Assembly: GCA_019321725.1 (NCBI GenBank)
Contig: CM033120.1
Coordinates: 6,577,694-6,641,693, forward strand
Direction: 5' to 3'
DNA: 64,000 bases
Source: Paulownia fortunei
Lineage: Eukaryota > Streptophyta > Magnoliopsida > Lamiales > Paulowniaceae
Position 1 is the stretch's first letter. Each line of letters starts with the position of its first letter. Below, one piece after another: positions 1 through 10,851 of this stretch. The notes beneath the pieces are model-generated. The model saw only the letters and a list, made by a program, of their open reading frames with translations, ran no database searches and was not told the origin of the DNA. Position numbers and translations under genes: made by a program.

Positions 1-741
1 AAGTCCACATACACTTAAGAGAGAAAAAGAGAAGAGTTGTTGGAAAATTTAGAATTCTTCCAATATCAAACTTTGAAATAGTTTAAAATTAACAAACTCT
101 CGAAGAGTTGGAGTTGGAGTTGGAGCAAATTTTCAGCCCCTATAAATAGGGATAGATAAAAATTATATGAAATAAATAGCAAAATTTTAAGTCTTTTATT
201 TTTATCTCCAAAAGAAGAAAAGAGAAGAAAGAGAAAAAGAAAAAGTATTTTTCTTGAAATCTTGATTTTCTTATTTTTTTTAAGGAAAACGAGTTTCTTG
301 ATATTCTTTTTATATCCAAGTTTCAAGAATTTAAACAATCAATCTTTATTGTTCTTGAAAGTTCATTTTTGATCCATCAATTGGATCAAAAAGATAAAAT
401 TTTACTCCGAATCTATATTAGTAAACAATTAAAATGATACTAGTGAATCTTTTTAATTAGTATTATTTTTTCATATTGTGGACCTGATAGAGGAGAGTCA
501 CTTGGATCCCTGTAAGATCTGAAAGTCCAGAATAAATAGTTGATTGTTTCATTCCCTACAATAAAAGGAGTGTACGAAAGGTATAATTTGAATTTAATAT
601 TTGTTTATATATTAACTTGAATAAGAATGATCGTTAGAATCATTTTTGAATCGAGAAGATAAATTTATTTGATAAATTTATATTTTTATAAAAATTTTAA
701 TTTTTCACTACGTATATCCTGTAATTATAGCAAACCCAACT
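1..741 (+). repeat. 3' part of a family-A copia LTR, cut by the window edge
   Basis: This stretch matches the 3' third of the LTR at 52794-54879: a TATA box followed by an AT-rich leader, a block around 490-590 (gaggagagtcacttggatcc to the aaaggtataa motif), and an end reading gcaaaccca, aligning with the gcgaaca and gcaaaccca ends of the other family-A LTRs. No TGGTATCAGAGC-like primer site follows. Instead a coding-like sequence starts at once, so this is a solo LTR or a 3' LTR. A 5-bp target duplication cannot be tested because the left end lies outside the window. The exact end is uncertain by a base or two. Confidence 0.75.
141..147 (+). promoter_or_regulatory. TATA box of family-A LTR
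   Basis: The sequence cccctataaatagggat is a strong plant TATA box. It lies in the position corresponding to cccctataaatacatgg at 54358-54374 in element B's LTR, so it is probably the LTR core promoter, with transcription starting about 30 bases downstream. Confidence 0.6.
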
Positions 742-1274
742 AGAACTCCTCAAAATCGAACTAACACCTATCTGGGAAGAAGTAAACTTCCTGAATGAGC
801 CGAGCGGATACTTATTCTGGAGAGATGCCTGCAAAATAATTAAAAAGTGGGCAGATTTTGAGATATAAGAAAAGTGGGTGCTCAAGTGGATAGACTACAA
901 GAAAGTTCGCGATGCACTCAAGAGCAATGCGTTGCATAGAGGATTACTCAAAAGAAGACAATAATGGGTTCGAGAGCTGGTTGAAGAAAGAAATAAGAAT
1001 TTGAAGATGAATCCACCAACCGACACCAAACTTGAAGAAATAATCATAGATTGACTGGAAAGGTACATGGAAAAAAGGATAAAGATGAAGGAAACACTTT
1101 GTGGGAAATAGCACCTAATGCTGAAGATTTCTTTCGCTAGTCGAATGTCATACATCCAACTACTCAACAACAAAGCTAGAACTAATAGAGTCTAACCAGC
1201 CAAGTGGGTCATCACAACCACAACCTGCACAAAAGCCCACTGTTCCACAAGAAGAAGGCGGCATGTTAATGCTA
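742..1274 (+). pseudogene. Decayed unrecognised ORF, upstream half
   Basis: One frame from about 742 reads as a coherent protein (PIWEEVNFLNEP, FWRDACKIIKKWADFEI, LKWIDYKKVRDALKSN, then RELVEERNKN and NPPTDTKLEEI) broken by a few stops (about 864, 960, 1053). A shift near 1100 continues in another frame as LWEIAPNAEDFFR, and a last piece reads QPSGSSQPQPAQKPTVPQEE up to the insertion of Copia-1. It is rich in charged residues with Trp-containing helices and has no retroviral gag, PR, INT or RT motif. The other half is at 7356-9474. I do not recognise the protein. Its layout (charged helical part, acidic Ala/Glu-rich middle, coiled coil, short basic tail) recalls a repeat-encoded protein type annotated in some Lamiales genomes, but that comparison is from memory and unverified. 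Confidence 0.5.
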
Positions 1275-1279
1275 GATAT

Positions 1280-1625
1280 TGATGCATTTTTTATTTGCAT
1301 CCATATTTGTGATTAGTTAGAGTCCTATTTGGATAAGGTTGATGGTTATCAAGAAACCTCTCCTGATCGGACTCAAAGAGCGATAGGGATAGAGAGAATC
1401 TTTTTTGTTATCTCTCCCTATTACTATAAGATATCACAATGATACGTAATTTAACTAACAGAAAACTATTCTCTCTCCTTCATATTCTCTCTACGTTTAT
1501 TCTTGGAGTATCACCAAAAAATTATAAATCTCCACGAGTTTAAGGTGTGTAGTTAGAAATTTAGTGAATGCTCTAGTCGTATTTACTAGAGCGAGAAAGA
1601 CTGTGGTGATATTTTTTGGAGGCCA
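1280..1625 (+). repeat. Copia-1 5' LTR
   Basis: It begins tgatgcattttttatttgc and matches 7010-7355 almost base for base. The end is placed near ggaggcca by alignment of the two copies. No clear TGGTATCAGAGC primer site follows, which is unusual for copia and suggests either a different primer or a decayed site. Confidence 0.85.
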
Positions 1626-1811
1626 TGTATATATATTTTTTTGGGATATGTTTCGTTAATTACCACTATAAGCCAATAATTGTCTTGACATGACGCACCA
1701 AATGTCAACTCAAGATTATTATTTGTATTTAATGTATGCATTTTTTATGGACATTTTTAATTTTATACATGGATCAGTAATTTTTTATTGTGATCTTTAA
1801 TTCGCTAGGAG

Positions 1812-2765
1812 ATGATTACTAGCCTTGGTGGCGAAATTTTTGATCTAATTGAAATAAAGAAAATGATAAATATTTTCTTAGATTCGGATAAAATTTTAGG
1901 CGCATATTATACAGTAATGGATGCCCAAGTAGTTTTTTCTAATCTCTATAGTACCAGCAAACTTGATGGCCAGAACTATGCATTATGGCATAGAAAAATT
2001 CAATTTTTGTTGCACAAAGAAAAGATCCTTGATCATCTCACCACTACTATGCCTATGCTAACTGAGCCAGAAAATGGACCAACTACCCAATATCATCGCA
2101 ATATGGGCGCGTACAATAAGTGGGTGGATCAAGATAAGAGTGCGTGCTTTACAATATTGAGCTGCATGCACGATAATTTGATCTGTGAGTTTGAACAATA
2201 TCCTACAGCTAGAGAGTTGTGGGATGTGTTGAAGGTCACGTACAGTAGCACGTTGGCTACAAGACTGAGGGCACTAACCCTTAGGTTCAACCAGTACGTA
2301 CTTGACCCAAAGTACTCGATGACCCAACATCTTGATGTGATAAAGGATATGATTCGAGAGCTTCAAAATGCTGGAAGTGAGCTCATTGATGAACAACAAG
2401 TTTTGGCTGTCCTAAGGTTGCTACCTGAGCAGACTTGGGGACATGTTAAGCTTGTTCTTACGCATAATGAGTAAATCTAGATATTCGACAGTGTTGACAA
2501 TCATCTCAAGTTTGAGGCTGACTATCGAGAGTTGGAGCGAGCAAAAGTAGCAGCTCTTGTCACACATGCTGGACAGTGTAAGCCCAATAAAGGCAAATGC
2601 TGGAACAAGTAGAACGATGCTGGACAAAGCAGTGGTCAAAGCCAGAACTTGGCCCCACAAGGTAACAAGTCTATGAAGCATCGTCGAGGCAAGAAGGGTG
2701 GAAAGAAGAAAGATAAGTATTTTAACTGTAGAAAGTTGGGTCACTTCGCTCGTGATTGCACTTAG
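1812..2765 (+). pseudogene. gag: Copia-1 gag (nucleocapsid) region
   Basis: This is the capsid/nucleocapsid part of a copia polyprotein, which packages the element RNA. The first 220 codons are open from an ATG and contain the copia gag core: SKLDGQNYALWHRKIQFLL near the start, then ELWDVLKVTYSS and LTLRFNQYVLDP. The same frame continues to a zinc knuckle at 2715-2759 that reads KYFNCRKLGHFARDC, in which the first Cys of the CX2CX4HX4C motif is Tyr. In-frame stops occur at 2472, 2610 and 2763. Protease follows in the same frame, so gag and pol were originally one continuous ORF. A start at 1812 leaves about 190 bases of leader after the LTR. Confidence 0.85.
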
Positions 2766-3563
2766 CCGAAGAAGGTAAGACCCACTCCTAGCTCTCTTAG
2801 TTCATTCATATGCTCACATGTTTTTGTTGATAATTCTCTCCTTGATTGGATTATAGACACAGGGGCAACAAAACACGTGATAAGGGATCGAGCAGGATTT
2901 GTAGATTATCATCGAGTGTCAATATGCAACCATTACATTGCTATAGGGAATGGTGCACAAGAGGAAGTTCTTGGAGTTGGGTCATACCAGCTCAAGCTCA
3001 GAACTGGGCGAGAGCTACTCCTTAGTGATGTGCGATATGAACCTAACATTCAATGTAATTTACTTTCAGTTAGTGCACTTTCTCAATATGGTTTTTCTTT
3101 CTTGTTTGAGCGAACCAGCTTGTCTATTTTTTTATGGCAAAGACCTTTATGGCTTAGGATTTATGGATTTTTCATGTTAGAATTATCCAATGATTGCGTT
3201 TCTTATGTTTCTTCAACTGTTGATGCTATTTCTGATTCTATTAAGGGGCATGCAAGATTAGGGCACATAGGACAAGAAAGGATGACTAGGTTAGCTCGAG
3301 AAGGTTTTTTAGGCCACCTCACTAAAGTCAACCTTCTTGTGTGTGAACCATGTCTAGTAGAAAAAGCTTGCCGAAAGCTTTTTGGAAAGGCAAAGAGGGC
3401 TACTTATCCTCTAGAGTTAGTCTACTCGGATATATGTGGACCCATGAATGTGAGGGCACGATATGGTGCATCCTATTTTTTCACTTTTATTGATGATTAT
3501 TCGCGCTATGGGTCAGTGTATCTCTTGTCTTATCGGTCAGAAGCGCTTGATTATTTTAAGTGA
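2766..3563 (+). pseudogene. pol: Copia-1 protease and integrase N-terminal part
   Basis: In the gag frame, DWIIDTGATKHV at about 2845-2880 is the aspartic-protease active site of copia (DTGA). Further on, GHARLGHIGQERMTRLA is the gag-pre-integrase block, and CEPCLVEKACRKLF followed by YPLELVYSDICGPM and FIDDYSRYG is the start of the integrase core with its first Asp. The block ends at a TGA at 3561 where copia integrases normally have Trp (FKW-F), so this is a single G-to-A change; the next segment continues in the same frame. Confidence 0.9.
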
Positions 3564-3566
3564 TTC

Positions 3567-4523
3567 TTGGCAGAGGTTGAGAACCAAAGAGATAGGAACC
3601 TCAAAATTCTATGTAATGACAGAGGGCAAGAATATTTGTCTGATCAGTTTAGACAAATATATGAAGAAAAAGGGATCATCAGACAATTGACGATTCCACA
3701 CACTCCGCAACAAAATGGGGTTGTAGAGAGAAGGAATCGCACACTTCTAGATATGTCCAGATCAATGATGGCACAAGAAAATCTTCCAATATCATTTTGG
3801 GGTGATGCAATTTTGACTGCTGCCTACATATTGAACCGTGTGCCTTCTCAGTCAGTTCCTTCGACACCTTTTGATATGTGGCATGGCAGAAAGCCTAGTT
3901 TAGAAGGCTTGCACCCTTGGGGGTCGGCTGGGTTTGTTCACAACACTTCACATAAGCATGGGAAGCTTGGCCCTAGAGCGGTCAAACATATCTTTATAAG
4001 GTATTGTAATCACTCAAAGGGCTATGTGATGTACTGTGAACACCCTGATGGAGGAATGACTGAGATTGAGTCCCGTGATGTGAATTTCCTCGATGAGGTT
4101 TTTTTGACCATCGGTGAAGTAAAAGGGGCCCTTAAACTGTATGAGTTGCAAGATCCTCAAGGTGGCGATCCAATCCCTGGCGAGGGTAAGGCTTCGCAGC
4201 CTTATCCAGTAATTGACGGGGATAATGCAAGCGACCTTAAATTCAATGAGAGTGACCCACTGGAAGAAGACTCTCAAAATCCACAAGTGCGTAAGAGCAA
4301 ACATGGAAATATACCCCGTCGGCATTACGAAATCAAAAAGGAGTCTTTCATGTGTGCTTTTGTGGATGTTGATGAGTCAGCCACTTATGAAGAGGTTATG
4401 ACTTCTCCAAATGCAAATGAATGGATAGCTGCTATGAAAGAAGAGTTGAGCTCGATGGCTAAGAACCATGTTTGGGAGCTAGTCGATCTTTCATCTGGAC
4501 ATAAGACCAATGGGAACAAATGA
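3567..4523 (+). pseudogene. pol: Copia-1 integrase catalytic part and linker
   Basis: This continues the integrase in the same frame: CNDRGQEYLSDQF carries the second catalytic Asp, and HTPQQNGVVERRNRTLLDM carries the catalytic Glu (NGVVERRNR). AYILNRVPSQSVPSTPFDMW is the conserved segment after the core. The C-terminal half is the acidic linker to reverse transcriptase (DPLEEDSQNP), followed by ANEWIAAMKEELSSMAKNHVWELVDL, the block that opens the copia RT region. It ends at a TGA at 4521, again where Trp is expected. Confidence 0.9.
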
Positions 4524-5386
4524 GTTCTAAAGGTCAAGCAATAGTCAGATGGATCAATCAACAAGTATAAATCTCGACTTGTAGCGAAGGGTTATACCCA
4601 AAGAGAGGGTATAGATTATGAAAGACATTCTCCCCAGTGGTGAAGTTTGCCTCTATTCACCTGATATTAGCCATTATCGCCTACCTAGATCTGGAATTAT
4701 TTCAGATGAACATTAAGACGATATTTCTCAATAGAGAGTTGGACGAGGAGATCTACATGGATCAACTTATTGGATTTCAGGAAATAGGACAAGAGCACAA
4801 AGTATGCCACTTGAAATATTCTATTTATGGACTGAAACAATCGTCCAGACAGTGGTACCATCGATTTTATCAAGCTATCACTACGATAGGCTTTACGATG
4901 ATTGAGGAACACCACTGTGTGTATGTTAAGAAAAGTGGGAGGAATTTCTTAATACTCTCACTGTATGTGGATGACATTTTGTTAGCTGGGCATAATATGG
5001 AGATGATTGTCGCAACTCAGAAGTGGTTGTCCTCTACTTTTGAGATGAAGGACATGGGAGAAGCTGAATACATACTTGGTGTTAAGATATACTGGGATCA
5101 TTCTAGAAAACTCTTGAGTTTGTCTCAAGAGGCTTATATCAAGAGGATTATAGAATGCTTCCATATGCATAATGCTAATCCTGTTGACACACCCATGGAT
5201 AAGAACTGTGTTCTTAGCAAAGAATTGTGCCCTAAGACAGAAAAAGAAAAGGAATGCATGGCTAAGGTTCCATATGCGAACGCAGTAGGGAGTCTGATGT
5301 ACGCAATGATGTATACTCGACCAGACCTGTGCTTTGCAGTTGGAATGGTGAGTAGATATCAAAGTAATCCTGGACATGACCATTAG
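4524..5386 (+). pseudogene. pol: Copia-1 reverse transcriptase
   Basis: This is the RT (RVT_2) domain that copies element RNA into DNA. It opens with [19 protein letters not shown]; one A is missing at about 4620, which shifts the frame before [28 protein letters not shown] is the first catalytic block and LYVDDILLAGHN holds the YVDD active site. TPMDKN and YANAVGSLMYAM with TRPDLCFAV are the conserved blocks leading to RNase H. Stops lie at 4542 (TAG) and 5384 (TAG, replacing Trp in DHW-AMVKR). Confidence 0.92.
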
Positions 5387-5389
5387 GCT

Positions 5390-5938
5390 ATGGTCAAAAG
5401 GATACTTAGATATTTGAAGGGAACAAGTGATCTCGCTTTGTGCTACCATGGAGGTAGTTTAAAGCTAATTGGATATAGTGATGTTGATGGATCAGCAGAT
5501 AGAGATGAGCACAAATCCACATTGAGATATGCATTCTTATTGGGAGGCGCTGCTATTACTTGGTGTAGCAAGAAGTAGTCATGTATCTCTTTATCCACCA
5601 TGGAGGCCGAGTACGTTGCTTGTACATCAGCAGTCCAAGAGGCTATCTACTTGAGGAGATTCCTGTAGAGTCTATGCGTTGTGGCGCATGTTGATGATGC
5701 AGTTGTTGTCTATTGTGATAATACAACTGCACTAGCATATGCTAAGGACCCCAAGTATCATAGGCGGACTAAGCATATTGACACCATATATCACTTCATT
5801 CGAGAGAGCATTATGCAAGGTCAAGTTGTTCTCAAGCATATTCCTACTAGCGATATGGTTGTTGATCCTTTTACTAAGCCTTTGCGAAGAGATATGTTCC
5901 AAAGGCATGTTAGTAGTATGGGACTTCATAGGATTTGA
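5390..5938 (+). pseudogene. pol: Copia-1 RNase H
   Basis: In the RT frame, LKGTSDLALCYHGG then LIGYSDVDGSADRDE gives the first RNase H Asp, MEAEYVACTSAVQEAIYLRR the catalytic Glu, VYCDNTTALAYAKDP the next Asp, and KHIDTIYHFIRESI the conserved His segment. Stops at 5576 and 5666 break it. DPFTKPLRRDMFQRH is the usual copia C-terminus, and the TGA at 5936 is the natural end. The whole polyprotein is about 1,375 codons, the normal length for copia. Confidence 0.92.
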
Positions 5939-6996
5939 GTTTATAGGCCTGTATGAACACTTTGTTGATTAATGAGATTTTTTTCTTGTTAAATTTGTTA
6001 GTGTACTGAGTTTATTATGAATGTCACCAGGTTTAGATTGACCCACTCACACGGGCAATCACCCTGGCGCTTTGACAGCGAGCAGGATGAGACTCAAAGA
6101 TCATGTTCGCACTATTGGGAGGCGCACGAATGATCGCCTTGATGCTTGGAATAGCAAGGAAGGTTAAAGTTTAATTCATAGTCGCCTTGGCATGAGGCTA
6201 AGATGAGATCATACTTGATCAATTATAAAGTATGTCCAAACTTCATAAAAGCATGTCTATAGCCGAATGTGCGAACTACTACATGTTACTTTGGAGAGTG
6301 ACTTATGATGGTACACAGGTCAGGCGCTTGGATAGCGACTGGACTAAGATTCGTATGATGTTAAGAGCGTGGCATGCCCAAATTGAGTGGGAGCTCCATC
6401 ATAGCATGTATTCATACTACATGTGCTTTGAGATGACCTTATAAGTGGAGTGACTGAATGGATCCCTGCTTCGTCACTGTGTGATCCCTTAATATGTTTT
6501 TCATACCCTTTGGGACTCTGGATCGTGTCATGAGGTGTAAGCTTGATGACGCTACTTTAGCATGTTTCTAATGACCACGTTTGATTCGGTCTGTCGGAGC
6601 GTGACTAAGAAAGTTATCAAGACCAAGCTAATTAACATGAGAGGCCGAGAAAGAGCTAAGTTGGTAATGCACTTTTGTTCTATGGCTCATTGGCCGGCCG
6701 ACTAAGTTAAAAATATGTTTGACATAGTCATGAGCATAGATACATAACTGAGATAGTCAAGCATGCTCTACTCATTATAGAGGGATCAGAGATGTTTGAT
6801 CTAGTGCGACTACATAGTTTGGGGTATATAGCGAGTTTTGAGTTGTAGAGTTATGTTAATTAGGTGATGACTTAATATAATTCTCCTCACTTATTCCTTT
6901 CTCGCTTGGTCGCACGCCTTATGCCCTGTATGAAAGAAGGGACGTGAGATGAGAATTATGGGGATGTGATTTGAATGAGTTGAGTCAAATATGTAT
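5939..6996 (+). other. Copia-1 3' untranslated region, over 1 kb
   Basis: No convincing protein is encoded between the RNase H stop and the polypurine tract. A 70-codon ORF at 6232-6444 lacks any family resemblance. The segment is less AT-rich than its surroundings and contains loosely repeated phrases such as ggcgctttgacagcgagca and ggcgcttggatagcgac. Most copia elements have a much shorter interval here. Confidence 0.6.
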
Positions 6997-7006
6997 GCGT
7001 GGGAGA
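6997..7006 (+). promoter_or_regulatory. Copia-1 polypurine tract
   Basis: gcgtgggaga lies directly upstream of the 3' LTR, the expected place for the primer of plus-strand DNA synthesis. The same gtgggaga core is used by elements A, B and G. Confidence 0.7.
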
Positions 7007-7009
7007 TAT

Positions 7010-7355
7010 TGATGCATTTTTTATTTGCATCCATATTTGTGATTAGTTAGAGTCCTATTTGGATAAGGATGATGGTTATCAAGAAACCTCTCCTGATCGG
7101 ATTCAAAGAGTGATAGGGATAGAGAGAATCTTTTTTGTTATCTCTCCCTACCACTATAAGATATCACAATGATACATAATTTAACTAATAGAAAAATATT
7201 CTCTCTCCTCCATATTCTCTCTATGTTTATTCTTAGAGTATCACCAAAAACTGAGAAATCTCCACGGGTTTAAGGTGTGTAGTTAGAAATTTAGTGAATG
7301 CTCTAATAGTATTTACTGGAGCGAGAAAGACTGTGGTGATATTATTGGGAGGCTT
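7010..7355 (+). repeat. Copia-1 3' LTR
   Basis: Direct repeat of 1280-1625, with the same length through ctgtggtgat (7340). After that the two copies differ slightly (attattgggaggct versus attttttggaggcc), so the last 10-15 bases are uncertain. Confidence 0.85.
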
Positions 7356-9474
7356 GCAGGCGAGCTGTTCATCCGTGAATCAAATGAATTGCCGCTGCTG
7401 AGGTAACATTGATTCAATTATTATTTATATGCGATTATTAATTGCTTACAATAGCTATGCACTCATCCCTTAGTGCACTAGCTGAAGTACCAACTGAGTT
7501 ATATCAACATCAAATAATAGTGAGCAAAGCACTAAAGCTGTTTCAAAGTTCACACAGTAGCCAGAGGTAGCGGACTAAAACAACAAGGATGCAGTTCACT
7601 ATACAGCACCAAAACAAGAACAGTGGACTCTAAAGCTAGCCAAGAGAGCCCACATATAGACTAAACCTCAAGAGGAGCAAAGCACAACCATGGTTTCATC
7701 ACCAGAATCTAATCCTTAGTCTATGATACATAATTGGATAAAATCATGATCAAACGTGTGTTTTTCTTACTTAACTTTAGGCAAGATCCAATCCTCAACC
7801 TTTTGATGTAGAGTCACCCATCGAAGTCGATGCCCCAAATGATGCACAAATGGGTAAAGCACCAGCTGAGGGGGAATATGACTCTTTAATTGAGGTATAT
7901 GTATCATTGATTATTCATGCATTATTCTGAAGTGTTCCAGAATATATGTAAGGAGCCAACAGATAAATCTGAATAAGAAACTAGACCAGCACAATCAGCT
8001 AATCAACTAGTTGAGTCTAACGATGAGAAAATAGAATTGGAAAAAAGACACAACAAGTGAGGCTAGCGAGAATGAAGAAGACCAGAGTACTTTATTTGAG
8101 AGAAATGAAAAAGTAGATAACTCATCTGATAACAATGAACATGAAGATGGTGAGGAAGGGGGAGATGACAATAATGACAACAACGATGATGATGATGGAC
8201 ACTATGCTGATAATGATGTAAACGACTCAAGTGGAGTTACACCAATGGAGACAGACACCCCTAATCTCTTAGTGATAGAGAAGGCAGCAGCTGAACCTGT
8301 CGCAGTACAGGATAAGGCATAAAAAGGCACAGCCGAGCAAGAAGCTTAGGAAGAGGAAGCCTAAAATGTAGTTCGAGAATGAAAAGTACATATATTAATC
8401 GAGGAAGCACTGGTGGAGGTAATTCAAGAGATTGAAATGGCAGAAGCAATCCAGGAAGCAACACATTTATAAGAAATTCAATAAGTTGAACCAAAGGTGG
8501 CAGCTTATGAAAGAGCAGCAACTACAGCAGCTGAGGAAGCACCAGAGGAGGTTACTTCCAAGAACTTTAGAGGTAAACCCACCAGTAATCTTGGAGGCAC
8601 AACAAATAGCAGCCCAGTCTCCAACCAAGGAGGAATATCAACTAGTTGAGGAGACCTTTCCATCCATAAAATCCAACAAAGATGATCCTCAAGGATCGAC
8701 CACACAAGCCCTAGAATTGATAGACCTTCAAACTCCAGCTACTGAAGAAGAAGAAGAAAATCTAAAAGCAGATCAGTCTAAACGTTCGCATGAATGGATG
8801 AGAAGAGTGAAGTGCACTCCTAGGATGTAATCGAGCAACCCACAGATTAGTAACCACATCGGAGAAACTTAGGAATGAAATATATACGAACTTCAAGATA
8901 TTGGTCGACCTTCCCCAATAAAGAATGGAAAATGTCTCCTATTAGCTAAAAGAGGTCCAAATCAGTCACAACTGGCTTCCAACATTTATGCTAGAATAGA
9001 CAAGAACTACTCAACCCAAGAAAGGTTACTAGATCAAATTAGAAGACATGGCTTAAGGTTCCAAAACTTGGAAGAAGACATGTAGCACATGACTACCCAG
9101 CTGCAGAAGATCTTAGACTATATCAACCATCCACCTGGATCAACATATAATGCTAAAAAGGGGAGAAAGAAGTAGAGAACAATAAAGAGAATCCAAAGGT
9201 AAATCAGAGGCAAAGATTGGAGAAGTATAAAAGGATGAATAAATAACAAAAAAAAAAAAGAAGGCCAAGAAAGTGAGAACTCCAAGCAGCAGCTAAGGGA
9301 AAATCACTTCCACCACCTGGCGGATCTAGAATGGCGACAAAGTTCAACATGAGTAATCTTGAACCAAGGAGATAAATGTGAAGAAGAAGAAAGCTTCGAA
9401 AGAGGAAGGGATCAGACTTTTCTAAGAAGTAAAGAAAATTTACATCAATCAACTGACAATAGACTAAAGATGGA
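7356..9474 (+). pseudogene. Decayed unrecognised ORF, downstream half, possibly spliced
   Basis: A short open block at about 7783-7892 (DVESPIEVDAPNDAQMGKAP) is bounded by an AG after a pyrimidine-rich stretch (ttaactttag) and by gag|gtatatg, which look like plant splice sites. After a possible intron, EPTDKSE continues to a highly acidic run. From 8059 to 8319 there are 87 open codons rich in Asp, Glu and Asn, ending in an Ala/Glu-rich segment that continues past stops to about 8600. The 3' part (about 8860-9170) reads NEIYTNFKILVDLP, then LLDQIRRHGLRFQNLEEDM and QLQKILDYINHPPGS, a likely coiled coil, and ends KKGRKK with a Lys-rich tail in another frame. It continues the ORF at 742-1274, from which Copia-1 separates it. 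Function unknown; it could be a host pseudogene or a repeat-encoded ORF. Confidence 0.45.
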
Positions 9475-9479
9475 AGACA

Positions 9480-9907
9480 TGTTAGACTTTAATATAATAT
9501 GATTTAATAATCATAATCCTAAATCATCATCTAAATTATCAAGAAATACTTTAATGGATCTCTCTCTAAGATAATGAAAGCAATCGGGGCATATGTCTTC
9601 CATAATTAAATCAACTTAGAACACTCAATGCGTCTCTCTCTAAGATGGGAAAGAGGAGAAGAGCAAAATTATATGATATAACTTGAGGACCATAACCTAT
9701 GATGTTCTTTATATACTAGGCCAAAAAGAATCCCATCAATCCTGAATTTGACTAGTATCAGGTCTCTATACATTACAAAGTCCATACCCTAAAGATATTC
9801 CTAGAGTCTCATTGGTAGATCACTTATTTGACTTTATCAAATTAGATAGCCTATAATATAATTATTGTTTAAATATGAAAGTCCGTTTTAAGAAATTAAT
9901 TCCAACA
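9480..9907 (-). repeat. G 3' LTR
   Basis: On the minus strand it runs from tgttggaattaatttc to aagtctaaca, with TG...CA ends, 428 bases. Its last 290 or so bases match 18073-18372. A TATA box (tatataaag on the minus strand, 9707-9715) lies mid-LTR. Confidence 0.88.
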
Positions 9908-9908
9908 A

Positions 9909-9918
9909 TCTCCCACTT
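9909..9918 (-). promoter_or_regulatory. G polypurine tract
   Basis: The plus strand reads tctcccactt, giving aagtgggaga on the minus strand just before the LTR start, the usual copia plus-strand primer. Confidence 0.75.
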
Positions 9919-10434
9919 GGACTACATCTGATACTGTAAATAATTATACTATAAATCTTGAGTGCTGACAAAATGCTATCTATCTTTGAAATATTTTATG
10001 AGTTATAATCTGGTCCATCTTTTATATCAGCATAGGATCAAAGTGACTTTCATTATATTTATTCGTAACTAGACCCATCAATGGTCACCACACTAACATA
10101 TTCAATGACATAGATCGAGTATGGATGTATAACATGGAAATTTCATGCAATGTGATCTCAAACATGCCTATTTTTAATTGGTCCTTCTTTATTCCTTATG
10201 AGATCATGCTAGAGTGCAAATATTTCAGAGTATGCAAATAAATCATCTTCTTTATTCTACAGATAATAAACATAAATTGTGTCTAAACCAAAAGAATATC
10301 AAAATTACAAACTCCCACTAAAATGCACATATCAAAGAATACAGCACCCTATGAGCAATGTGCTCATGAAACACCTTAGGTGGTAGTTTGTCCCAATATA
10401 TTATACAGACACTTGACAACTATGAATTCTTTCT

Positions 10435-10850
10435 TTAACAACAAGAAACTTGATGTCTATGCCTCGACTTCAAAGAGCTTTTGTTGTTAATGGAATATGG
10501 TAAGGCTGATTTATTGTCATAATATATCTGTAGTGGTATTCTAATTTCATCCTTAATATGTAGCTCAATGACAAAGTTACGCAACCATATCCCAGGATTA
10601 GATACCTCATAACAGGCTATGAATTCAACTACCATAGTGGAAGAAGCTATGAGTGTCTGCTTAGCACTCTTCCTACAAATAACTCTTCCAGCTACCAATT
10701 AAGTATTGCCCAAATTAGATCTCTAACTGTATAGGTATCCGATAAAATTAGAATCAAAATATCGAATGATCTCCTAAAGATCTAATTTTTGATAAGTGAG
10801 CATATAATCTTTTATTCTGTAAGAACACCGTATAACCCTTTTGGCTACTT
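10435..10850 (-). pseudogene. pol: G RNase H remnant
   Basis: On the minus strand, 87 codons from 10698 read AKQTLIASSTMVVEFIACYE (the catalytic Glu segment), then GIWLRNFV and LQIYYDNKSALPYS (catalytic Asp). The end, SLKSRHRH, corresponds to the KSKHIDIKF motif and is broken. The preceding bases to 10850 contain the earlier part with stops (AKRVIRC, YFDSNFIGYLYS). It is clearly copia RNase H and clearly inactive. Confidence 0.85.
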
Positions 10851-10851
10851 C

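Larger units (their letters stand above)
1280..7355 (+). mobile_element. Copia-1: near-complete Ty1/copia retrotransposon
   Basis: Two direct repeats, each 331 bases from the tgatgcattttttattt start to ctgtggtgat with no length difference, flank a gag-PR-INT-RT-RH polyprotein on the same strand. That domain order defines copia. The LTRs differ at only about a dozen sites by eye, so the insertion is relatively recent, yet the polyprotein has about nine in-frame stops and one frameshift; the copy may have moved with help from others. It splits a decayed ORF (742-1274 and 7356-9474). I could not find a convincing 5-bp target duplication, and the LTR 3' boundary is uncertain over about 15 bases. 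Confidence 0.9.
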
